This document shows positions 16,708 through 24,531 of a DNA stretch of 32,893 bases, in pieces. This DNA is from Neolewinella marina (lineage in GTDB: Bacteria; Bacteroidota; Bacteroidia; Chitinophagales; Saprospiraceae). The DNA is taken from contig NZ_PDLO01000014.1 in the NCBI RefSeq assembly GCF_002631205.1, forward strand, positions 1-32,893. The letters run 5' to 3'. Made by a program: the position numbers and the translations under genes. The notes beneath the pieces were generated by a model. That model saw only the letters and a list, made by a program, of their open reading frames with translations, was not told the DNA's origin and did not search any database. How positions within the stretch are numbered: position 1 is the stretch's first letter; every line of letters starts with the position of its first letter.

Positions 16708-17649
16708 ATGATCATGGATAATCTCTGGCAGCAACTCACCGAATGGGGACGTGCCTACCTCGTACCCGGCAACCTGGTTATCTTTTTGTTGCTGATCGTG
16801 GCCATCCTGGTGACTATCCAGTGGATGCGCCGGCAGGTGAAGCAGCGGGTCGCGAACACCGGGGTCCGCTATAAATCCCAGAAGGCGATCGAGATCTTCG
16901 GCTACCTGCTCATCATCCTGCTTTCACTGTCGTACTTCACGGGCACCATCAAGAACTTCGGGGTGATCGTGGGGCTGCTCACGGCGGGCATCACCATCAC
17001 CCTGCAGGAGCTCATTTTGAGCGTCGCCGGTTCCTTTTACATCTTTTTCGTCAAGGTGTACAAACCGGGGGACCGCATCGAGATCAACGGCATCAAGGGC
17101 GACGTGATCGACATCGACAGCATCTACACCACCATGATGGAGATCGGGCAGTGGGTGTCGAGCGACAACTACTCCGGCCGCATCGTCAAGCTCAGCAACG
17201 CCTTCGTGTTCCGCGGACCGATCTACAACTACTCCCAGGATTTCCCCTTCGTGTGGGACGAGCTCAACGTACCCGTCCGCCACGGTTCCGACCTGGTCGC
17301 CGCCCGGGAGATCATTCAGCGTAGCGCGGACGAGAAGCTGGGGGAATACGTAGCGGCCTCCACCCGCGAGTGGAAGGAGGTAGTCAATAAATACTACATC
17401 GAGAACGCCCGGGTAGTACCGACGGTAGCCCTGACGATAACCGACAACTGGAACGAATTCAACCTGCGGTACATCGTCGATTATCGCCTGCGGCGCGGGG
17501 TGAAGCAGGACCTCTTCACGGCCATTCAGCGGGAGATCGCCGCCACCGGGGGCAGGGTGGAGCTGGCCTCCGCAACGGTGGAGCTTACCGGGCAGTCGAG
17601 CCTGAGGGTCCGCACCGAAGCGTTCCGGCCGCCCTGTAGCCCCGAGTAA
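16708..17649 (+). CDS. MscS-family mechanosensitive channel
   Basis: A 313-residue small-conductance mechanosensitive channel homologue that would release solutes on sudden osmotic downshift. Three membrane helices lie at about 18-38, 56-75 and 79-110; the pore helix and start of the beta domain are LLTAGITITLQELILSVAGS and VYKPGDRIEINGIKGDVIDID, typical of the family. The C-terminal region after about residue 190 is a mixed alpha/beta domain. The ATG at 16708 was chosen because it directly precedes the first helix; another ATG lies two codons later, and an in-frame extension to 16570 has no family character. It ends directly against the stop of the convergent lipoprotein gene. Confidence 0.92.
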   Translation: MIMDNLWQQLTEWGRAYLVPGNLVIFLLLIVAILVTIQWMRRQVKQRVANTGVRYKSQKAIEIFGYLLIILLSLSYFTGTIKNFGVIVGLLTAGITITLQELILSVAGSFYIFFVKVYKPGDRIEINGIKGDVIDIDSIYTTMMEIGQWVSSDNYSGRIVKLSNAFVFRGPIYNYSQDFPFVWDELNVPVRHGSDLVAAREIIQRSADEKLGEYVAASTREWKEVVNKYYIENARVVPTVALTITDNWNEFNLRYIVDYRLRRGVKQDLFTAIQREIAATGGRVELASATVELTGQSSLRVRTEAFRPPCSPE

Positions 17650-18399
17650 TCACATCGGGTGCACCCCGCCCGGTGCGGGCCGGGGACTGGCGAACAGGAG
17701 GAGAAGGTCCCACATCGCTTCGGAAACGGAGTGGCCCAGGGCGCGGATCGCCGTCTGGTCTTTTCCCTGGGCGGCCCGGTAGAAGGCTTCCACTTCCCCG
17801 TTCAGGGTGGCGTGGGCCGCGGCAAAGGCCTGGCGGTCCACGCCCCGGTCGAAGTACAGGTCCGTGGCCGGCCGGGTCCCCTTTACCGCCCGCCACGCCC
17901 GGCGGGCATCGCGGCTGCAACTGCCGAGCAGTTGGCCGGAGGGAAGCTCCGCCGGATCCCGGAGCAGGTAGTCGACCTCCAGCCAGGCGGCGACGAAGTC
18001 GTAGATGCTGCCCACGTACAGTTCCTCCAGTGACGCCTGGTCGCCGGCGCGCAGTTCGTACACCGCTCGGTCGAGCTGTACCATGGCCCAGTCGAGCTGC
18101 CCGTCCTCGATGGACTCCCGGGCATCTTCGTAGGCACACTCCGCCAGGTCGACGTGGTAGCGCATCCGGTCCAGCTCGTCCGCCGGGCGGGGGCGGTACC
18201 ACCGCTGCCGCAGTTCCCGCACGGGGCGGTCGAGGGCGGCGGCGGCGGCCAGACTGCCGGGTTGGTCGCCGGCCTGCAGGGCGTAGAGCAGGTCGACGTA
18301 GCTGCGCTCCGCCTGGAGGCCGAATTCCTGCTGGTCTGCGGTACAGCCGTAGCCGAGTAGGAAAAGCAGGAGCATAAGGGGGAGGGGGTGGTATTTCAC
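17650..18399 (-). CDS. Lipoprotein of unknown function, mostly helical
   Basis: A 249-residue protein I do not recognise. The signal sequence ends in LGYGC, a plausible lipobox. The remainder is rich in Ala, Leu, Arg, Asp and Glu and looks all-helical, with repeated pieces of type LDRAVYELRAGD and LDRPVRELRQRW that hint at helical-hairpin repeats. No catalytic motif is seen. Its stop touches the MscS stop with no gap, and it is divergent from USP2 across a bidirectional tandem-dyad region, with the best -7 box of the set. The context suggests a cell-envelope stress protein (inference). Confidence 0.75.
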   Translation of the reverse strand: MKYHPLPLMLLLFLLGYGCTADQQEFGLQAERSYVDLLYALQAGDQPGSLAAAAALDRPVRELRQRWYRPRPADELDRMRYHVDLAECAYEDARESIEDGQLDWAMVQLDRAVYELRAGDQASLEELYVGSIYDFVAAWLEVDYLLRDPAELPSGQLLGSCSRDARRAWRAVKGTRPATDLYFDRGVDRQAFAAAHATLNGEVEAFYRAAQGKDQTAIRALGHSVSEAMWDLLLLFASPRPAPGGVHPM

Positions 18400-18426
18400 G
18401 CGGACCTGGATTTAAAGTAGGCCCTT

Positions 18427-18434
18427 CAAAGGTC
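18427..18434 (-). promoter_or_regulatory. -7-like box of the lipoprotein gene
   Basis: On the minus strand GACCTTTG matches TAnnTTTG at all fixed positions but the first. Its first base is 29.5 bp from the centre of the left dyad (18463.5), and 27 bp separate it from the ATG. Confidence 0.6.
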
Positions 18435-18457
18435 GGAGGCGGGGCGGGCCGCGGAAG

Positions 18458-18491
18458 TGAGGTTAATCACGGCGGGGGGTGATGTACATCA
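18458..18491. promoter_or_regulatory. Bidirectional tandem Crp/Fnr-like operators (lipoprotein/USP2)
   Basis: TGAGGTTAATCA (18458-18469, flanked G and C as in GTGA-N6-TCAC) and the perfect palindrome TGATGTACATCA (18480-18491, the Fnr-type TGAT-N4-ATCA core). Centres are 22 bp apart. The left dyad serves the minus-strand lipoprotein and the right one the plus-strand USP2, each with a -7-like box at 29.5 bp. Confidence 0.75.
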
Positions 18492-18514
18492 GTGCCCCGG
18501 CGGCGCAAAGGCTG

Positions 18515-18522
18515 CAGTTTTG
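18515..18522 (+). promoter_or_regulatory. -7-like box of USP2
   Basis: CAGTTTTG, one mismatch from TAnnTTTG at the fixed positions, begins 29.5 bp from the centre of the right dyad (18485.5) and ends 25 bp before the ATG. Confidence 0.6.
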
Positions 18523-18547
18523 GAGTCCAAGCAAGCAAAACCACAGC

Positions 18548-19459
18548 ATGAAGACCATCACCTCCATCCTGGTCCCCACGGACTTTTCCGATGTCGCCCT
18601 GTCGGCCTTTACCTACGCCCTCCAGCTGGCAGACGCCCTCGACGCCAGTATCGACCTGATGCACGCCATCCCCCCGACGACCGACAACCCGGGCTACGAC
18701 ATCTTCATCAACCACCTCACCACCGACCTGCAGGAAGAAGCCCGCCACTGCCTGAGCAAGTTCTTCGCCCGGGGCATCGGGCAGGTGAACCAGCAGCTCA
18801 GCCGGGTGCCGCAGGTGGAGAACCACGTCATGGTGGGCGACCTGCGGCTGTGCATCCGCCAGCACATCGAGGACCACGGCAACCAGCTCATCGTCATGGG
18901 CACCGCCGGCCGTCGCAACGCCTGGGACGATTTTCTGGGCACCAATGCCTCCTACCTCGTCAACCGGGCCCCCTGCCCCGTACTGGTCATCCCCCCCGGG
19001 GCCACCTACCGGGAGATCAAATCCATCTGCTTTGCCACCGACCTCCACGACGTGGGCACCTTCCAGGCCGGCAAACTGCTGCGGGCCCTGCGCCCCTTCC
19101 AGCCGGATCTCCACTTCCTGCACGTGCGGCAGGCGGGGCAGCAGGAGGCAGCCGAGTACGACCTGGACCTCCTGCGGGAGGTCTTCGACCGCCCGGAGGC
19201 GGGGCTGAAGGCCAGCTTCAACGACCTGCCGGCCGAGGACCTGGTGGAAGCCGTCTTCTCCTTCGCCCAGGAAAAAGAATGCGAGCTGGTGGTCATGCAC
19301 CGCCCCGACCGTACCTGGCTGCGGCGGCTCCTCCTCAAGAGCAACACCAGCGAGGCCGTACGGCGGGCCCGCCTGCCGCTGCTCATCATCACCGCCGAAG
19401 ACCTGGTGGCCACCGACCAACCCGCCCAGGGTCAGCCCGTGCGGGAATTGAACCCCTGA
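18548..19459 (+). CDS. Universal stress protein, tandem two-domain (USP2)
   Basis: A 303-residue protein with two UspA domains (about 1-148 and 155-290). The first has an intact nucleotide-binding loop, MGTAGRRNAWDDFLGT, which fits G-2x-G-9x-G(S/T) exactly; the second is degenerate at that point (VMHRPDRTWLRRLLLKSNTSE). The start at 18548 gives MKTITSILVPTDFS, the normal first strand; an in-frame extension overlaps the operator region and is rejected. It is followed after 9 bp by the flavodoxin-like gene, probably the same operon. Confidence 0.95.
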   Translation: MKTITSILVPTDFSDVALSAFTYALQLADALDASIDLMHAIPPTTDNPGYDIFINHLTTDLQEEARHCLSKFFARGIGQVNQQLSRVPQVENHVMVGDLRLCIRQHIEDHGNQLIVMGTAGRRNAWDDFLGTNASYLVNRAPCPVLVIPPGATYREIKSICFATDLHDVGTFQAGKLLRALRPFQPDLHFLHVRQAGQQEAAEYDLDLLREVFDRPEAGLKASFNDLPAEDLVEAVFSFAQEKECELVVMHRPDRTWLRRLLLKSNTSEAVRRARLPLLIITAEDLVATDQPAQGQPVRELNP

Positions 19460-19468
19460 CCGACCACA

Positions 19469-20059
19469 ATGCCCCTCCCCATGAAAGTTTCCAAAATCGC
19501 CTGGCTGGCCGCTATCCTGCTCGCGATCACCGTGGCCTACTTCGCCTGGTATCATTACACCTTCTCCATGGGGCAAACCACGGGCTACGAGGTCAATACC
19601 CCCGCGGCGGAAAAGAGCCTGCTCATCGCCACCCAGGACAGCCCCTTCAAACGGAACCTGACCACCCAGCTGGTAGAACGGCTGGACACCTCCGCCCTCT
19701 TCATCCGCGTCGTCGACGTGACGGAGCTGGCGACCTACAAATGCTTCGAACTGGACGGGGGCTACGCCTACGACGCCGTGGTCATCATGCACACCTGGGA
19801 ATACGGGCGGGAACCCCGGGCGGTCACCGACTTCCTGCGAAGCGTGGAGTGCGACGGGATCATCTACGTGCTCACCACTTCGGGCTCCGGGGTGGGGCGG
19901 CTGCCGGACTACGACGGCATGAGCGCCGCCTCCCTCCACGGAGAAATACCCACCGCCCTGGAAGCGACGGAGCAATGGGTCAGGCGCACCCTCTGGCAGG
20001 AAGGGCTTCCCGAAACGGCCGCGGGCGGGCTCGCGGGTGCCGGGAACGGTCCTGAGTAG
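19469..20059 (+). CDS. Membrane-anchored flavodoxin-like protein
   Basis: A 196-residue protein with one N-terminal membrane helix (about 9-26) and a soluble alpha/beta domain. Strand-helix order (SLLIATQDSPFKRNL, FIRVVDV, YDAVVIMHTWEYGREP, GIIYVLTTSGSG) resembles a flavodoxin fold, including a Trp-containing second flavin loop. The usual phosphate loop (Ser/Thr-rich with Gly) is replaced by ATQDSPFKRN, so FMN binding is uncertain. The domain would lie outside the inner membrane if the helix is a plain signal anchor. A start at 19481 is equally possible. It lies 9 bp behind USP2. I cannot assign a function. Confidence 0.6.
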   Translation: MPLPMKVSKIAWLAAILLAITVAYFAWYHYTFSMGQTTGYEVNTPAAEKSLLIATQDSPFKRNLTTQLVERLDTSALFIRVVDVTELATYKCFELDGGYAYDAVVIMHTWEYGREPRAVTDFLRSVECDGIIYVLTTSGSGVGRLPDYDGMSAASLHGEIPTALEATEQWVRRTLWQEGLPETAAGGLAGAGNGPE

Positions 20060-20244
20060 CCAAGCCACTGGCCGGAAAATATCTTGATAAATACCACACC
20101 TCATTCCTTATGAAATCCACGAATATCAAGCCTGTATCCAGTAAATTAGGACAGCCGCCGGTTTGCAACCGCAATACCCACCAACGCCGGTGGAGTGGGG
20201 CGGGGGGGAAGGGCCGCGCACTGGACGTTCACTCGCACTACCGC

Positions 20245-20766
20245 ATGAATACAGACCATGGACATTCGGTCGGCCTCATCATGGTGGTCGGGCTGCCGGG
20301 CACGGGGAAATCAACCTTCGCCCGGGCGCTGGCCGAACGCACGGGTGCGGTACATCTGAATACCGACGTCATCCGTCAGGAATTGGGCCTGCGCAGCCGC
20401 TATCGTCCCGAGGACAAGCAAAGGGTATACCGCGAGCTGCTCCACCGTACGGAGCGCGCCCTGAGCAGCGGGAAGTCCGCCATCGTAGACGCTACCCTCT
20501 ACCTGGAAAGACTGCGGATGCCCTACCGCGCCCTGGCCCGGAAAATGAATTGCCCCATCTCATGGATCCAGCTGCAGACCAGCCCGGCGGTGGTCCGGGA
20601 GCGACTGATCCGCCCCCGCCAATACAGCGAGGCGGACTTCTCCGTCTACACCAGGATCCAGCGGGCCTACGAGCCCCTGGCCGACCCTCACTTGGGACTG
20701 CCCTCCGACCGGCTGTCGCAGGAGGAAATGGTGGACCTGGCGCTGCAGTACGTGGCCAGCGTATGA
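20245..20766 (+). CDS. P-loop kinase-like ATPase (COG0645 type)
   Basis: A 173-residue predicted kinase. The Walker A loop is GLPGTGKST (residues 16-24), followed by the LNTDVIRQELG segment typical of zeta-toxin/gluconate-kinase-like enzymes, and a basic RERLIRPRQ lid. It corresponds to the C-terminal half of the fused COG2187-COG0645 proteins; the matching N-terminal half is the next gene, on the opposite strand. The start at 20245 was chosen as nearest to the beta1 strand; an in-frame ATG at 20110 would add a basic tail without family character. No dyad or matching -7 box was found upstream. The phosphate acceptor is unknown. Confidence 0.8.
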   Translation: MNTDHGHSVGLIMVVGLPGTGKSTFARALAERTGAVHLNTDVIRQELGLRSRYRPEDKQRVYRELLHRTERALSSGKSAIVDATLYLERLRMPYRALARKMNCPISWIQLQTSPAVVRERLIRPRQYSEADFSVYTRIQRAYEPLADPHLGLPSDRLSQEEMVDLALQYVASV

Positions 20767-20767
20767 A

Positions 20768-20786
20768 ACGGGGCTCCACGCCCCGT
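20768..20786. terminator. Hairpin between convergent kinase genes
   Basis: Arms ACGGGGC and GCCCCGT (7 perfect pairs) enclose the loop TCCAC two bases after the kinase stop. The following CGACTATTATT is T-rich but has no true T run, so it may act in both directions as a weak terminator. Confidence 0.5.
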
Positions 20787-20812
20787 CGACTATTATTCCC
20801 GTATCGGCAGCC

Positions 20813-21850
20813 TCAGGTGGGATGCCGTACCGGTTTTCGTGCCGCGCTGCCAGACTGCTCCAGGGCCCGGGCGTAGGCGCAGTACAGTTGATGGTAGCGG
20901 TTGAGGAGGGTCGTTTCTTCTTTGCTCTCCGGCGTACGGTTCATTTTGAGGGCGGTGACCTTCAGGCGGACGCCGGCCCGGTAGCAGCGGTAATAGTCGA
21001 ACAACTGCCGGTCTTCTTCCGTGTGCATGGAGGGGTTGTACCGCTGGTAGTGGTTGGCGAACTGCTCCGCCAGGTCGCGGCGGCCGCGGGCTTCCAGGTC
21101 CACGTAAAGAAAGGCGACTTCGTCGAGGACGTCGATCCGGCGCATGGCGTCGTCAAACTCAATACAGTCGAACAGGATGGGGTTGCCATGCTCCACAAAG
21201 ACGTTGCCGACGTGGAGGTCGCCGTGGCCGTCGACGGTGTAGCCCGAGCGGGCCCGCTCCCGCAGCCTTTCCCCCCGCCGGCGGAGGAACAGGCGCGCCA
21301 GGTCGCCTCCCTCGTAGAGTTCGGAGAGGCCGGAAGCGCCCAGGTGGGGCTCCAGTTCGTTGGGGTAGTTGCCGACGTCGATGAAGTTGCGCAGGGCGCG
21401 TCTTTCGTCGAAGGGTACGTCGGTCACCACATTCCTCCGGTGGAATACGGCCAGCTGCCGGGCGATCCGCCGCATATCGGCCGCCGTTACTTCCCGGTGG
21501 CTGAGCAGGTTGGCCAGTTCCCAGCGGGCGGCCACCCGCCGCATCCTTACGGCGTAGTCGACGGTCTGGGGGGTACGGGGTCCGAAGGTCAGACCTTCCA
21601 CGCTGGGGTTGACGGCCACCACCGCCTCGTAGAGGTCGGGGGCCAGCCGACGGTTGAGGGCCAGTTCGCGCTGGCAGTAGTGCTTGCGCCGCTGCAGCGT
21701 GGAAAAATCCAGGAAGGAGAACCGTACGCCCTTCTTCATCTTGTACACCTTGTCGGGCAGCAGGAGCAGCCACGAGATGTGGGTTTCCCTGACCACGGAT
21801 CCGGCCAGGGTGGGATTGCGTTGCAGCAACTCGATTTGTCGGAGATTCAT
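20813..21850 (-). CDS. APH-like kinase (COG2187 type)
   Basis: A 345-residue protein with an aminoglycoside-phosphotransferase-like fold. The catalytic loop is DGHGDLHVGNVFV (HGD at 209-211, Asn216) and the metal-binding segment is FDCIEFDDAMRRIDVLDEVAFL. The N-terminal part (ETHISWLLLLPDKVYKMKKGVRFSFLDFS) is diagnostic of COG2187, which in many bacteria is fused to a COG0645 ATPase; here the protein stops at the end of the APH domain and the ATPase is the convergent neighbour. Antibiotic resistance is not implied. The mycobacterial fused homologue Rv2004c belongs to the DosR regulon next to a USP gene. It has its own tandem-dyad promoter. Confidence 0.88.
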   Translation of the reverse strand: MNLRQIELLQRNPTLAGSVVRETHISWLLLLPDKVYKMKKGVRFSFLDFSTLQRRKHYCQRELALNRRLAPDLYEAVVAVNPSVEGLTFGPRTPQTVDYAVRMRRVAARWELANLLSHREVTAADMRRIARQLAVFHRRNVVTDVPFDERRALRNFIDVGNYPNELEPHLGASGLSELYEGGDLARLFLRRRGERLRERARSGYTVDGHGDLHVGNVFVEHGNPILFDCIEFDDAMRRIDVLDEVAFLYVDLEARGRRDLAEQFANHYQRYNPSMHTEEDRQLFDYYRCYRAGVRLKVTALKMNRTPESKEETTLLNRYHQLYCAYARALEQSGSAARKPVRHPT

Positions 21851-21870
21851 AGGTTGCGGTAGTTACTTAC

Positions 21871-21878
21871 TAAAGGTC
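21871..21878 (-). promoter_or_regulatory. -7-like box of the APH-like gene
   Basis: On the minus strand GACCTTTA, nearly the same as the lipoprotein box GACCTTTG. Its first base is 29.5 bp from the proximal dyad centre (21907.5), and 20 bp separate it from the ATG. Confidence 0.5.
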
Positions 21879-21901
21879 AGGGACGGGGCCGCGGCCTTCA
21901 C

Positions 21902-21935
21902 TGACCGATATCAGCCGGGGGGTGGATCTTCGTCA
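21902..21935. promoter_or_regulatory. Tandem Crp/Fnr-like operators upstream of the APH-like gene
   Basis: Proximal dyad TGACCGATATCA (21902-21913), a full TGA-N6-TCA. At exactly 22 bp centre distance lies GGATCTTCGTCA (21924-21935), a TGA-N6-TCA with one mismatch. The pair sits in the 88-bp gap behind mlaD, giving the APH-like gene its own control. Confidence 0.65.
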
Positions 21936-21938
21936 GCC

Positions 21939-22964
21939 TTACTTCTTGGTGCGGGCGGCTTTGCGGGCCTCCCGGGCCTGGCGGCGGAAGTAGCCCCGGA
22001 AGAACCAGTTGGACTGCAGGGCTTCCATATTGATGTCGAACTTTTGGGTACCGTGGTCCAGGTTGGTGAGGATGGCACTGAGGTGATCGGCCGCCAGGGG
22101 GTCGCCCGTCAGGGTAGTAATCATGCCTTCTTCTTCGGAAAGCTGCTCCATGAGCAGGTTCAACTGTTCGCTGGAGGCGCGCAGCGCGCCGGCCGTGGTG
22201 GCCAGTTCGGAGAGGATGGGTTCGGTGCGCAGGCGGATCAGGGTATCGAGGTTTTCGCCCACCTTTTCCACCTCGGCCTCCAGGTGGTCGTCGTGCAGCA
22301 GGAAGCCGAGGTTGCCCCGTCCTGCGGCCGCGCCGGTGAGCAAGCGGTCGAGGGTCTGGCTCATCCGGTTGAGGTTGCGGGTACTTTCCTGCAACTGCTG
22401 GCCGGTGGCCGACAGGTTGGTGGCCAGGCCGCGGTCGTTCAGCAGGGCGCCTACGGTGCCGTGGCCGGCGTTCATCTTTTCGCTTACCGCCAGCAGGTTG
22501 TCGGTGATGACCGACAGCTTGCGGTTGGTCACGGCCAACTCGTCCAGCATCCCACTCAACTGGGCTTTGGGCTGGCTGCGCAGTACCTCCCCGGCGGTGA
22601 TGAGGGGGGCCTCGCCCTGCCCCGGGAGGATGGTAACGATCATATTACCTACCAGCCCGTCGGTGGCGATGTCCACCTCCATGTTGCGTCGCAGGTAATC
22701 GCCGGTGGCGGCGTCGAGGTCGAGCCGCACCCGCAGGGTGGTATCGTTGCGGATGTCGATGGCGTCCACCTCACCCACCTCCACGCCGGCGAAGCGTACG
22801 CTGTTGCCGGGCTGCAGCCCCTTTACGTCGCGGAAGTCGACGTAGACCGTAAGGGTATTGCCGAACCAGTCGAGGCCGTCGCTGACCCGCAGCAGGGCGT
22901 AGATGAACAGGGCGCAGGCCACGGTGACGAAGATGCCCAGGCGGACGGGATTAGATTGAGGCAT
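21939..22964 (-). CDS. mlaD: MCE/MlaD-domain lipid-binding protein
   Basis: A 341-residue periplasmic substrate-binding subunit of an Mla-type phospholipid ABC transporter. One N-terminal membrane anchor (about 8-26) is followed by the MCE domain (about 38-125; VYVDFRDVKGLQPGNSVRFAGVEVGEVDAI) and a long helical C-terminal part rich in Leu, Asn and Thr, as in MCE proteins that form helical tubes. Its start overlaps the end of the ATPase gene by 14 bp. Last gene of the USP3-mlaE-mlaF-mlaD set. Confidence 0.9.
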   Translation of the reverse strand: MPQSNPVRLGIFVTVACALFIYALLRVSDGLDWFGNTLTVYVDFRDVKGLQPGNSVRFAGVEVGEVDAIDIRNDTTLRVRLDLDAATGDYLRRNMEVDIATDGLVGNMIVTILPGQGEAPLITAGEVLRSQPKAQLSGMLDELAVTNRKLSVITDNLLAVSEKMNAGHGTVGALLNDRGLATNLSATGQQLQESTRNLNRMSQTLDRLLTGAAAGRGNLGFLLHDDHLEAEVEKVGENLDTLIRLRTEPILSELATTAGALRASSEQLNLLMEQLSEEEGMITTLTGDPLAADHLSAILTNLDHGTQKFDINMEALQSNWFFRGYFRRQAREARKAARTKK

Positions 22965-23736
22965 GGTGTCGCTGGTTTACGTCTTTGAAGAAGGCCCGGA
23001 CCTTGGGGTCCTCCGACCGGGAGAGGTCGGCGTAGGTCCCCTCCGCGTAGTTGATCCCGTCGTAGAGGATGATGACGCGGTTGGAGATGACGCGGGCGCA
23101 GTCCATATCGTGGGTGATGATGAGGGCGGTGGTGCCCAGCTCCTCCTGCAGTTTCAGCATCAGCTGAATGATCTCGTTGGCGGTGATGGGGTCCAGGCCG
23201 GTGGTGGGCTCGTCGTAGAGGATGATGCGGGGCTTCAGGATGAGGGTGCGCGCCAGGGCCACGCGGCGCTTCATGCCCCCGGACAGCTCGGCGGGCATCA
23301 GGTCGATGGCGTGTTCCAGGCCCACGCTGCGCAGGGAAGCCAGGATCAGCTGCTCTTCCCCAACCCCCTGGGCGCGTTCCGGGTGGCGGCGCAGGGGGAA
23401 ACGCAGGTTTTCCCGCACCGTCATGGAGTCGTAGAGGGCGCTGCCCTGGAAGAGGAAGCCGACCTCGGTGCGTACCCGGTCGAGGGCGCCCTGGTCGAGG
23501 CCGAGGATTGATTTGCCCAGCACCTGGATGTCGCCCCCGTCGGGTTCCATGAGCCGGATGAGGCACTTGATCAGCACCGACTTGCCCGAGCCCGACTTGC
23601 CCAGGATCACCACGTTCTCCCCGGCAAAGAGCTGGAGGTTGAAGCCCCGCAGCACCTGGTTGTCGCCGAAGGCCTTGGTGAGGTTGCGGATCTCGATCAG
23701 GGGTTCCTGTCCGTGCTGGGGTTGGCGGGCGGTCAT
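22951..23736 (-). CDS. mlaF: Mla-type ABC transporter ATPase
   Basis: A 261-residue ABC ATPase. Walker A is GKSGSGKS (residues 46-53), the signature is ELSGGMKRRVALAR, and Walker B is RIILYDEPTTGLDP; the KRR variation in the signature helix is typical of the MlaF subfamily. The start at 23736 overlaps the permease stop as ATGA. The open frame continues into the permease gene but that stretch is a shadow. It powers lipid movement between the membranes with MlaE and MlaD. Confidence 0.93.
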   Translation of the reverse strand: MTARQPQHGQEPLIEIRNLTKAFGDNQVLRGFNLQLFAGENVVILGKSGSGKSVLIKCLIRLMEPDGGDIQVLGKSILGLDQGALDRVRTEVGFLFQGSALYDSMTVRENLRFPLRRHPERAQGVGEEQLILASLRSVGLEHAIDLMPAELSGGMKRRVALARTLILKPRIILYDEPTTGLDPITANEIIQLMLKLQEELGTTALIITHDMDCARVISNRVIILYDGINYAEGTYADLSRSEDPKVRAFFKDVNQRHHASI

Positions 23737-24530
23737 ATCTCGTAGAAGATGTCCGCGATCAGCACGGCGATGAAGTCGACCAGGAAGAGCAGCAGGCTGG
23801 AGATGACGACGGCGGAATTCGCGGCGATGCCCACGCCGGCCGTACCCTTGTTGGAGTAGTATCCCCGGTAGCAGCCCACCACTCCGATGACGAGGCCGAA
23901 GAAGAAGGTCTTCACCGTAGCGGGAATGATGTCGCCCATGGCCATGGCCGAGAAGGCCCGGTTGAAGTAGAGGGCCAGGCTGACCTGACCCCGGGTGGAT
24001 TCGATGAAGTAGGATCCCAAGAGGCCCACGGCGTCGGCGGCGATGACCAGCAGGGGCAGCATGAGGATGCAGGCCCATACCCGCGTCACTACCAGGAAGC
24101 GGAAGGGATTGGTGCCCGACACCTCCATGGCGTCGATCTGCTCCGTGACGCGCATTGAGCCCAGCTCCGCCCCGATGCCCGAGCCGATCTTGCCGGCACA
24201 GATCAGGGCGGTCACCATCGGGCCGATCTCCCGCACGAAGGCGATGCCCACCATGTCGGGCATGAAGGACACCGCCCCGAAGTCGGTCATGGTCGGCCGC
24301 AGCTGCAGGGTGAGCACCAGCCCCATGATGAAGCCGGTAGCCACCACCAGAAACAGCGAATGGTAGCCGATGGCGTAACACTGGTAAATGAGTTCCCGGC
24401 CCTCGAAGGGGCGGCTCAGGGCGGATCGCAGGAAGCGGCCCGTGAAGGCGGACAGCCGGCCGATCTCCCCGAGCAGCCCGGTGAGGGAGGAGGATACTTC
24501 TCCTACCGATTTGCGTACCGCGGCCAGCAT
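23733..24530 (-). CDS. mlaE: Mla-type ABC transporter permease
   Basis: A 265-residue permease of the MlaE family. The family core is visible: LVLTLQLRPTM, then FVREIGPMVTALICAGKIGSGIGAELGSMRVTEQIDAMEV, the coupling segment, and five to six membrane helices. It starts one base after the stop of the USP3 gene and overlaps mlaF by 4 bp, so USP3-mlaE-mlaF-mlaD is very probably one transcript. The direction of lipid transport is not deducible from sequence. Confidence 0.95.
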   Translation of the reverse strand: MLAAVRKSVGEVSSSLTGLLGEIGRLSAFTGRFLRSALSRPFEGRELIYQCYAIGYHSLFLVVATGFIMGLVLTLQLRPTMTDFGAVSFMPDMVGIAFVREIGPMVTALICAGKIGSGIGAELGSMRVTEQIDAMEVSGTNPFRFLVVTRVWACILMLPLLVIAADAVGLLGSYFIESTRGQVSLALYFNRAFSAMAMGDIIPATVKTFFFGLVIGVVGCYRGYYSNKGTAGVGIAANSAVVISSLLLFLVDFIAVLIADIFYEI

Positions 24531-24531
24531 C

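Noticed and set aside
16461..16721. Small gene between USP1 and MscS
   Set aside because: The open frame begins inside the operator, is Pro/Arg/His-rich and lacks family or signal features.
20060..20244. Tandem-dyad promoter for the P-loop kinase
   Set aside because: Only an isolated TGA half at 20111 was found; no partner half, no second dyad, no box at the expected place.
16440..21935. DosR-type operator
   Set aside because: The dyads lack the GGGAC/GTCCC core of the DosR box; the parallel with the DosR regulon rests on gene content only.
23737..24381. N-terminal extension of the MlaF frame
   Set aside because: The frame is open through the permease gene but the translation has no ABC similarity before MTARQPQHG; the ATGA overlap at 23733-23736 marks the real start.
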